Below, one piece after another: positions 58,809-64,000 of a stretch of 64,000 bases of DNA (position 1 is its first letter; each line of letters starts with the position of its first letter). Position numbers and translations under genes: made by a program. Below the pieces are notes generated by a model. That model was not told the DNA's origin. It searched no databases and saw only the letters and a program-made list of their open reading frames with translations. This stretch comes from Comamonadaceae bacterium. Lineage in GTDB: Bacteria; Pseudomonadota; Gammaproteobacteria; Burkholderiales; Burkholderiaceae_C. The stretch spans positions 62,001-126,000 of the forward strand of contig CANFOS010000001.1 of assembly GCA_947448735.1 (NCBI GenBank), in the 5' to 3' direction.

Positions 58809-59441
58809 ATGACCCCGTCACAGTCGCTTCGCCTCGTTGTTATTGCACCAGATCTGGCTGAATCAGATGACGACGACGAGCGGTCAGCAGCCTTGGCCGA
58901 ACGCTCCCGCCAGTTGCGCATTGGCCTGCTTGAAAACGGCTACAACGTCATCGCCGTGCTCCCGGCAGACACCTTTCTTGACGAGCGGCTGGCGCAACTT
59001 CAGCCCGACATGATCATCATTGATGCCGAAAGTGAAGCCCGCGACAGCCTGGAACACGTGGTGATGGCGACCCGGTATGCGCGGCGGCCGATTGTGCTGT
59101 TTACCAACGACAACGACACCAGCCATGTCAAAGATGCGGTGGCCGCAGGCGTATCGGCCTACATCGTGGCCGGCTTGTCGCCCGAACGCATTCGGCCGAT
59201 TTTGGATGTGGCAATGGCCCGCTTTGAGCACGAACAGGGCTTACGCCAGGAACTGGCCCACGCCAAAACCGAGCTGCAAGACCGCAAGGTGATTGACCGC
59301 GCCAAGGGCCTGCTGATGCAGCGGCAGGGCCTGAGCGAGAAAGTCGCCTACGACCGACTGCGCAAGGCTGCGATGGACAAAGGCCTGCGCTTGGGCGAAG
59401 TCGCGCAGCGCATGCTCGATGCGGCCGATCTGCTGGGCTGA
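58809..59441 (+). CDS. nasT: ANTAR-domain response regulator, NasT-like
   Basis: About 210 residues from ATG 58809 (an in-frame TTG at 58782 is less likely). Receiver-like domain with QPDMIIIDAES and a C-terminal ANTAR RNA-binding domain (DRKVIDRAKGLLMQRQG, YDRLRKAAMDKGLRLGEVA). NasT-type proteins bind tandem hairpins in nitrate-assimilation leaders and prevent termination; the leader just downstream (59657-59756) fits this exactly. The usual sensor partner NasS is not adjacent: the next gene, nrtA, has an export signal, so a NasS-like protein must be elsewhere. Confidence 0.9.
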   Translation: MTPSQSLRLVVIAPDLAESDDDDERSAALAERSRQLRIGLLENGYNVIAVLPADTFLDERLAQLQPDMIIIDAESEARDSLEHVVMATRYARRPIVLFTNDNDTSHVKDAVAAGVSAYIVAGLSPERIRPILDVAMARFEHEQGLRQELAHAKTELQDRKVIDRAKGLLMQRQGLSEKVAYDRLRKAAMDKGLRLGEVAQRMLDAADLLG

Positions 59442-59530
59442 GCGTCAGGCCGGGAAATCCCTTATTGGTGCAGTGCACGAATGCGGTGCAGTCTTCAAGT
59501 TGGACAAGACCAGACGGCAAGACGCTATCA

Positions 59531-59585
59531 AGATAGTAGCTAGTCACCCAATAATGTATTGGCCTACAGGGTCTTTTATAGTTAA
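59531..59585 (+). repeat. dispersed intergenic repeat, copy 9
   Basis: TAGTAGCTAGTCACCCAATA and TATTGGCCTACAGGG in the first half of the 362-bp gap between nasT and nrtA. The rest of the gap holds the attenuator. Confidence 0.5.
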
Positions 59586-59656
59586 AAGAGCTGGTTTTAC
59601 TGATTTTCAAAGCCATTAAAGGCTCTTGGCACAGGTTTTGCTCACACTGCTTTATC

Positions 59657-59706
59657 GGCCAGCAACTTCAACGGCGAAGTCACTGGCCCCATGAACAAAG
59701 GCGTTC
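59657..59706 (+). promoter_or_regulatory. ANTAR RNA target: tandem hexaloop hairpins P1 and P2
   Basis: P1: GGCCAG CA ACTTC - loop AACGGC - GAAGT CA CTGGCC (59657-59688). P2, 4 nt later: GAAC - loop AAAGGC - GTTC (59693-59706). Both loops are six bases with A at position 1 and G at position 4, the known recognition features of ANTAR proteins. P2 shares bases 59697-59706 with the 5' arm of the terminator, so the two structures exclude each other. Confidence 0.85.
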
Positions 59707-59756
59707 GAACCCTGCCCCCCACTTGACTGTGGCGGCACCGGTCGAACGCCTTTTTT
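59697..59756 (+). terminator. intrinsic terminator of the nitrate-transporter attenuator
   Basis: AAAGGCGTTCGA (59697-59708) pairs perfectly with TCGAACGCCTTT, followed by a T-run (through 59756). It lies 48 bp before nrtA and would stop transcription unless the P2 hairpin is held by the ANTAR protein. Confidence 0.88.
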
Positions 59757-59803
59757 GCTTTTTTGCTTTCCGACCTCGTTTTCAACTTTCCAGGAGTTTT
59801 TGA

Positions 59804-61048
59804 ATGACTGAACTGCTCAAACCTTCACTGACGCGCCGCCACGTCTTGCAAGCTGCCGCCGTTGGCGCTGTGGGTATCAGCCCCGCCCTGCGCGCAGTGG
59901 TGTACGCCCAGGGCTCCGATGCGCCTGAAAAGAAAGAGGTCAAGGTTGGTTTTATTCCCCTGACAGACTGCGCCTCGGTGGTGATGGCCTCGGTGCTGGG
60001 CTTTGACAAAAAGCATGGCGTCACCATCGTCCCCACCAAAGAAGCCAGTTGGGCCGGCGTGCGTGACAAGCTGGTCAGCGGCGAGCTGGACTTTGCCCAT
60101 TGCCTCTACGGCCTGATCTACGGCGTGCATGCAGGCACCGCTGGCCCGAAAAAAAACATGGCCGTGCTGATGACGCTGAACAACAACGGCCAGGCCATCA
60201 CGCTGAGCAAAAAACTGGCTGACAAAGGTGCGGTTGACGGCCCGTCACTGGCCAAACTGATGAAGACCGACAAGCGTGAATACACCTTCGCCCAAACCTT
60301 CCCCACCGGCACCCACGCCATGTGGCTGTATTACTGGATGGCGGCCAATGGTATCAACCCCTTGAAAGACGCCAAAGTCATCACCGTGCCGCCACCGCAA
60401 ATGGTGGCCAATATGCGGGTTGGCAACATGGACGGTTTTTGCGTGGGCGAGCCCTGGAACCACCGCGCCATCATTGACGGTATTGGCGTGACCGCCATCA
60501 CCACCCAGGACATCTGGAAAGACCACCCAGAAAAAGTGCTGGGCAGCACAGCCGAGTTCGTCAAAAAGAACCCGAACACCGCGCGCGCCGTGACCGCCGC
60601 CATTCTGGAAGCGGGCAAGTGGATTGATGCCAGCCTGAGCAACAAAGCCAAGATGGCCGAAACCATTGCCGACAAGAGCTACGTCAACACCAGCGTGGAC
60701 GCGATCAACCAGCGCATTTTGGGCCGCTACCAAAACGGCATGGGCAAGACCTGGGACGACCCGAACTACATGAAATTCTCTGGCGACGGCGCGGTCAACT
60801 TTCCGTACCTGTCTGACGGCATGTGGTTTTTGACCCAGCACAAACGCTGGGGCTTGATCAAAGACCATGTGGACTATCTGGCCATGGCCAAGCAGGTCAA
60901 CCACATTGACATTTACAAACAGGCTGCCGCAGCGGCCAAAGTCAGCGTGCCCGCCAGCCCGATGCGCAGCAGCAAGATGATGGACGGCGTGGTGTGGGAT
61001 GGCAAAGACCCGGCCAAGTACGCCGACAGCTTCAAAGTCAAAGCCTGA
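59804..61048 (+). CDS. nrtA: nitrate/nitrite-type ABC transporter substrate-binding protein
   Basis: 414 residues of the NrtA/CmpA family. An export signal of twin-arginine style (RRHVLQAAAVGAVGIS, then ALRAVVYAQG) is followed by KVGFIPLTDCASVVMASVLG and the ligand-lobe motifs NGQAITLSKKL and FCVGEPWNHRAI. It binds nitrate or a related anion in the periplasm. AGGAG precedes the ATG with 7-nt spacing. First gene of the transporter operon, behind the ANTAR-controlled attenuator. Confidence 0.9.
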   Translation: MTELLKPSLTRRHVLQAAAVGAVGISPALRAVVYAQGSDAPEKKEVKVGFIPLTDCASVVMASVLGFDKKHGVTIVPTKEASWAGVRDKLVSGELDFAHCLYGLIYGVHAGTAGPKKNMAVLMTLNNNGQAITLSKKLADKGAVDGPSLAKLMKTDKREYTFAQTFPTGTHAMWLYYWMAANGINPLKDAKVITVPPPQMVANMRVGNMDGFCVGEPWNHRAIIDGIGVTAITTQDIWKDHPEKVLGSTAEFVKKNPNTARAVTAAILEAGKWIDASLSNKAKMAETIADKSYVNTSVDAINQRILGRYQNGMGKTWDDPNYMKFSGDGAVNFPYLSDGMWFLTQHKRWGLIKDHVDYLAMAKQVNHIDIYKQAAAAAKVSVPASPMRSSKMMDGVVWDGKDPAKYADSFKVKA

Positions 61049-61139
61049 CGTCCAGCAGCCGATTCACCCTCCACCAGGCACACACCATGGTTGCTGCTGT
61101 TTTTCATGAGGTCAACAATGCAGGCAGCTCAGACGCTAC

Positions 61140-61190
61140 TGATTCAGGAGCTGCTCGCATTGATAAACAGAGGTCTACAGCCCTAAAAGA
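61140..61190 (+). repeat. dispersed repeat, copy 10
   Basis: TTCAGGAGCTGCTCGCATTG and GTCTACAGCCCTAAAAG between nrtA and nrtB, ending 2 nt before the chosen nrtB ATG. It lies in an open frame, so it could encode an N-terminal extension if nrtB starts at 61087. Confidence 0.5.
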
Positions 61191-61191
61191 T

Positions 61192-62025
61192 ATGTCAACT
61201 ACCGAAAACACTGCGCCTGTCGCAGCCTTCAGGCCAACGCGCGACCTGTCGTTCCTGTGGATGGGCATCATGCCGCCCATTTTGGGCTTTGCATTTCTGG
61301 TCTTGCTGTGGATGGCGATATCCATCAGCAGCAAAGGCAGCATTCCATCGCCAAGCGCCACCTTCAGCCAGGCGGTCACGATCTTCAGTGACCCGTTTTA
61401 CAGCAAGGGGCCCAACGATCAGGGCATTGGCTGGAACATCCTGTCGTCCCTCAAGCGGGTGGCGCTGGGTTTTGGCCTGGCCGCGATCGTCGGCATTCCG
61501 GTGGGTTTCATGATTGGCCGCTTCAAGTTTTTGAGCAGCATGTTCAACCCGCTCATCAGCTTGCTTCGCCCGGTGTCACCGCTGGCCTGGTTGCCGATTG
61601 GCTTGCTGGTGTTCAAGGGTGCCAACCCGGCGGCCATCTGGACGATTTTTATCTGCTCGATCTGGCCGATGATCATCAACACCGCGGTGGGTGTACAGCG
61701 CGTGCCGCAAGACTACATGAACGTGGCACGGGTGTTGAACCTGTCTGAATGGAAAATTTTCACCAAGATTTTGTTCCCGGCGGTGCTGCCCTACATGTTG
61801 ACTGGCGTGCGCTTGGCGGTGGGTACCGCCTGGCTGGTGATTGTGGCGGCAGAGATGCTGACAGGCGGCGTCGGCATCGGCTTTTGGGTGTGGGACGAGT
61901 GGAACAACCTGAATGTCAAGAACATCATCATCGCGATTTTTGTGATTGGCGTTGTGGGTTTGATGCTCGAGTTTGCGCTGATCAAAATCGCCACCGCGTT
62001 CACGTTTGAAGAGGTAAGAACTTGA
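61192..62025 (+). CDS. nrtB: nitrate-type ABC transporter permease
   Basis: 277 residues from ATG 61192; an earlier in-frame ATG at 61087 would add a repeat-encoded extension with no family similarity. Six membrane helices; the permease motif is in EWKIFTKILFPAVLPYMLTGVRL with the EAA-like loop, and LRPVSPLAWLPIGLLVFKG is typical of NrtB/SsuC. Partner of NrtA and the ATPase. Ribosome site is weak. Confidence 0.9.
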   Translation: MSTTENTAPVAAFRPTRDLSFLWMGIMPPILGFAFLVLLWMAISISSKGSIPSPSATFSQAVTIFSDPFYSKGPNDQGIGWNILSSLKRVALGFGLAAIVGIPVGFMIGRFKFLSSMFNPLISLLRPVSPLAWLPIGLLVFKGANPAAIWTIFICSIWPMIINTAVGVQRVPQDYMNVARVLNLSEWKIFTKILFPAVLPYMLTGVRLAVGTAWLVIVAAEMLTGGVGIGFWVWDEWNNLNVKNIIIAIFVIGVVGLMLEFALIKIATAFTFEEVRT

Positions 62026-62030
62026 ACCAC

Positions 62031-62100
62031 CCCCGAAGCGCCTTTGGCGCTTCCCCCTCAAGGGGGCGCCACCAGTGGCCCGGCAAAGCCGGTTCCACGG
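62031..62100. repeat. triple-hairpin GC-rich intergenic repeat between nrtB and the ATPase gene
   Basis: Three consecutive inverted repeats: GAAGCGCC-TTT-GGCGCTTC (62035-62053), CCCCCT-CA-AGGGGG (62053-62066) and CCGGC-AAA-GCCGG (62080-62092). A style of intergenic repeat seen widely in Comamonadaceae. It may tune expression of the ATPase gene downstream. Confidence 0.7.
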
Positions 62101-62123
62101 TCGCCATGAACTAGGAAAATACC

Positions 62124-62936
62124 ATGTCATCACTCACTTCCAAGTACATCGAAATCCAGAATGTCGAACAAACCTTCAAAACCAAAAAAGGGCCGTTCTG
62201 CGCCTTGAAAAACGTCAACCTGACAGTCGCCAAAGGCGAGTTTGTCGCGCTGATTGGCCACTCGGGCTGCGGCAAGTCAACGCTGCTCAACCTGATCGCC
62301 GGGTTGACCAGGCCCACCGAAGGCAGCCTGATTTGCGCCAACCGCGAAATCGCCGGCCCCGGGCCAGAGCGGTCTGTGGTGTTTCAAAACCATTCACTGC
62401 TGCCCTGGCTGACGTGTTTTGAAAACGTGTACCTGGCAGTTGAGCGCGTCTTCAGCAGCAGCGAGAACAAAGCGCAACTCAAGGCCCGTACCGACGCCGT
62501 ACTGGCGATGGTCGGCCTGACAGCCGCCGCCCAAAAGCGGCCCGGCGAAATATCAGGCGGCATGAAGCAGCGCGTGGGCATTGCGCGTGCGCTGTCGATG
62601 GAGCCCAAGGTGCTGCTGCTGGACGAACCCTTTGGTGCGCTTGACGCCCTGACCCGTGCCAAACTGCAAGACGAACTGCTGGCCATCGTGCACAAAACCC
62701 ACAGCACGGTGGTGATGGTGACCCACGACGTGGACGAAGCCGTGCTGCTGAGCGACCGCATTGTGATGATGACCAACGGGCCGCAAGCCACGATTGGTGA
62801 AGTGCTGGACATCCAGCTGGCGCGCCCGCGCAACCGGGTGGCACTGGCTGAAAGCACCGAATACCTGGCGTACCGCAAGGCCGTGATTGACTTTTTGTAC
62901 ACCCGCCAGGCACATGTTGAAAAGCTGACCGCTTGA
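62124..62936 (+). CDS. nrtC: nitrate-type ABC transporter ATP-binding protein
   Basis: 270 residues. Walker A GHSGCGKST (45-53), Q-loop VVFQNHSLLPWLT, signature ISGGMKQRVGIARAL, Walker B VLLLDEPFGALD and H-loop MVTHDVDEA are complete. It powers the NrtAB importer. It lacks the C-terminal NrtA-like domain of cyanobacterial NrtC and so corresponds to the NrtD/single-domain type. No assimilatory reductase genes follow. Confidence 0.9.
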   Translation: MSSLTSKYIEIQNVEQTFKTKKGPFCALKNVNLTVAKGEFVALIGHSGCGKSTLLNLIAGLTRPTEGSLICANREIAGPGPERSVVFQNHSLLPWLTCFENVYLAVERVFSSSENKAQLKARTDAVLAMVGLTAAAQKRPGEISGGMKQRVGIARALSMEPKVLLLDEPFGALDALTRAKLQDELLAIVHKTHSTVVMVTHDVDEAVLLSDRIVMMTNGPQATIGEVLDIQLARPRNRVALAESTEYLAYRKAVIDFLYTRQAHVEKLTA

Positions 62937-62981
62937 CGCTGCGCGACTGCCACCGCGCCGGCCCAATGATTTCATCTGTGT

Positions 62982-63001
62982 GCAGCTATTAAAATAATAG
63001 C
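62982..63001. repeat. dispersed repeat, copy 11 (short)
   Basis: GCAGCTATTAAAATAATAGC, an imperfect short inverted repeat like copy 3, between the ATPase gene and the toxin-antitoxin pair. Confidence 0.4.
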
Positions 63002-63062
63002 AGACGGCATCAATGAAATAACTTCAAGCAAATAACTTGACCGACAGACCGACCCGGTTTAG

Positions 63063-63078
63063 TATTACATTCGTAATA
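63063..63078. promoter_or_regulatory. palindromic operator of the AbrB/Doc pair
   Basis: TATTAC-ATTC-GTAATA, perfect 6-bp arms, 13 bp before the antitoxin ATG. Likely site for AbrB-type autorepression. Confidence 0.55.
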
Positions 63079-63091
63079 ACGGAGTCACATC

Positions 63092-63316
63092 ATGCACATG
63101 CTCAAACTCACGCAAATTGGTAATTCGGTCGGGGTTGTTCTGCCCAAAGAAGCGCTGGCTCGCCTGAAGCTTGGCAAGGGTGAGAGTGTGTTTTTGACCG
63201 AAACACCAGACGGCTACACGCTAACGCCGTACGACCCGGCGCTGGAAGAAGAAATCGCCGCGGGCCGTGCCTTTATGCGGGACTTTAAAGACACGTTTCA
63301 CCAGCTGGCCAAATGA
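63092..63316 (+). CDS. AbrB/MazE-fold antitoxin
   Basis: 74 residues from ATG 63092 (GGAG with 7-nt spacing; ATG 63098 is an alternative). The SpoVT/AbrB swapped-hairpin motif LTQIGNSVGVVLPKEALARL, then a Glu-rich toxin-binding tail (DPALEEEIAAGRAFMRDFK). It overlaps the toxin gene by 4 nt. It should bind the palindrome upstream and block the toxin. Confidence 0.9.
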   Translation: MHMLKLTQIGNSVGVVLPKEALARLKLGKGESVFLTETPDGYTLTPYDPALEEEIAAGRAFMRDFKDTFHQLAK

Positions 63317-63717
63317 GCTGGCGCTGGATAACCAAGTCGGCCCTGATGTTGCTGCATGGCGAAAGCCTGGCGACGCACGGCGGCGGTGAGGGTTTGCGGG
63401 ATGAGGGCTTGCTGGACTCTGCCCTAGCGCGCCCGCTCAATCTGGTCGCCTATGCAGACGCTGACGCCCCGCCCGATGTGGCGGCACTGGCGGCAAGCTA
63501 CACGGTAGGGTTGGCTAAAAACCACCCCTTTGTTGACGGCAACAAGCGGGCGGCGTTTTTGGCGACAGGTTTGTTTTTGTACTTGAATGGTTATCGGCTC
63601 GATGCCTCTCAGGCCGAAGCAACCATCACCATGCTGGCCGTTGCTGCTGGCGATATCACAGAAGACGCTTTCGCCGACTGGCTGCGCCTGCACGCCCATC
63701 AAAAACCTGCCAAATAA
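63313..63717 (+). CDS. doc: death-on-curing (Doc/Fic) toxin
   Basis: 134 residues. Fic motif HPFVDGNKR (71-79) with LLDSALARP in the N-terminal half, the Doc subfamily pattern. Doc phosphorylates EF-Tu and halts translation. Start overlaps the antitoxin stop. Phage P1 Doc is paired with Phd, whereas here the partner has an AbrB fold, a common chromosomal variant. Confidence 0.9.
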   Translation: MSWRWITKSALMLLHGESLATHGGGEGLRDEGLLDSALARPLNLVAYADADAPPDVAALAASYTVGLAKNHPFVDGNKRAAFLATGLFLYLNGYRLDASQAEATITMLAVAAGDITEDAFADWLRLHAHQKPAK

Positions 63718-63768
63718 GGCTTTAGTCCAATAAATACATGGGTGAGTAGCTCATGTATTTATAGCAAA
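63716..63768 (-). repeat. dispersed repeat, copy 12
   Basis: Minus strand: AAATACATGAGCTACTCACC then TATTTATTGGACTAAAGCC, between doc and the convergent decarboxylase gene. Confidence 0.5.
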
Positions 63769-63769
63769 T

Positions 63770-64000
63770 TCACTTGCCGACACAATCCGCGTAATACCGC
63801 AGCTTGCCTTTGGCATCGACCTGCTCCACCAAGCCGTGGATGTCGGTCTCAAAGCCCGGGCACTGGGCGTTGAACTCACGCGCAAACTTCAAATAATCAA
63901 CGATTTTTTTGTTGAATACTTCGCCCGGAATCAACAGCGGAATGCCTGGTGGGTATGGCGTGACCAGGCCAACCGTGATGCGGCCTTCCAGGTGGTCGAT
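63770..64000 (-). CDS. Orn/Lys/Arg decarboxylase, C-terminal part (5' end outside window)
   Basis: 77 codons are visible, ending at TGA 63770-63772. GLVTPYPPGIPLLIPGEVF is the C-terminal signature of the large PLP-dependent amino-acid decarboxylases (lysine, ornithine or arginine), and the reading frame runs off the window at 64000. The substrate cannot be told from this part. It is convergent with doc. Confidence 0.85.
   Translation of the reverse strand: MDHLEGRITVGLVTPYPPGIPLLIPGEVFNKKIVDYLKFAREFNAQCPGFETDIHGLVEQVDAKGKLRYYADCVGK

Noticed and set aside
1-64000. CRISPR arrays, IS elements, prophage genes
   Set aside because: No regularly spaced direct repeats of CRISPR form, no transposase or phage structural genes were seen.

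Overview
The window looks like chromosome from a betaproteobacterium of the order Burkholderiales, most likely the family Comamonadaceae (Rhodoferax/Polaromonas-like). This rests on the gene order pnp-qor-tpiA-secG-tRNA-Leu-nuoA..N-DUF1178, on a Bug-type solute receptor, a small Trp-rich protein and a UPF0114 protein, and on two families of short intergenic repeats of a style I associate with that family. Species cannot be fixed from the sequence alone.

Layout. 1-3015: the 3' part of a large FAD/Fe-S oxidase. 3195-6837: a MarR regulator divergent from a Rieske oxygenase, an SDR dehydrogenase and a Bug receptor (a small catabolic islet). 7050-17473: housekeeping (lgt, ilvD, Trp-rich protein, cytochrome c, acs, yqhA-like, both fumarase classes, aroC). 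17474-20690: a decayed chromosomal integron, with an integrase pseudogene, an attI-like region, a cassette broken by an amber codon, a cassette of unknown function and a BrnT/BrnA toxin-antitoxin cassette. 20685-30548: CBS-domain protein, metY-type sulfhydrylase, hydrolase, DUF962, YihY, DUF2069, GlcD-like oxidase, ccdAB, thyA-folA, DUF4337, xth. 30600-45720: DUF1178 and the complete 14-gene complex I operon (minus strand). 45815-50918: tRNA-Leu(GAG), secG, tpiA, quinone oxidoreductase, pnp, rpsO. 51029-54609: aminotransferase, an orphan branched-chain-type binding protein, tsaD. 54638-58678: a GMC/triheme-cytochrome/subunit 3 periplasmic dehydrogenase operon. 58809-62936: a NasT-like ANTAR regulator, an attenuator leader and a nitrate-type ABC transporter. 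63092-63717: an AbrB/Doc toxin-antitoxin pair. The window ends in the C-terminus of an Orn/Lys/Arg decarboxylase on the minus strand.

The two most informative non-obvious signals are: (1) the remnant integron, whose integrase pseudogene runs in frame into aroC, which keeps a LexA-like site and an attI-embedded 20-codon leader ORF, and whose cassette stop codons lie inside attC sites; and (2) a textbook-like ANTAR target in the nitrate-transporter leader, with two hexaloop hairpins (A at position 1, G at position 4), the second overlapping an intrinsic terminator just downstream of a gene for an ANTAR-domain protein. Three toxin-antitoxin pairs, a RAYT/REP-like 53-bp hairpin and about a dozen copies of a dispersed repeat (one apparently encoding part of a signal peptide) complete the accessory content. 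No CRISPR array, no intact insertion sequence and no prophage were seen.
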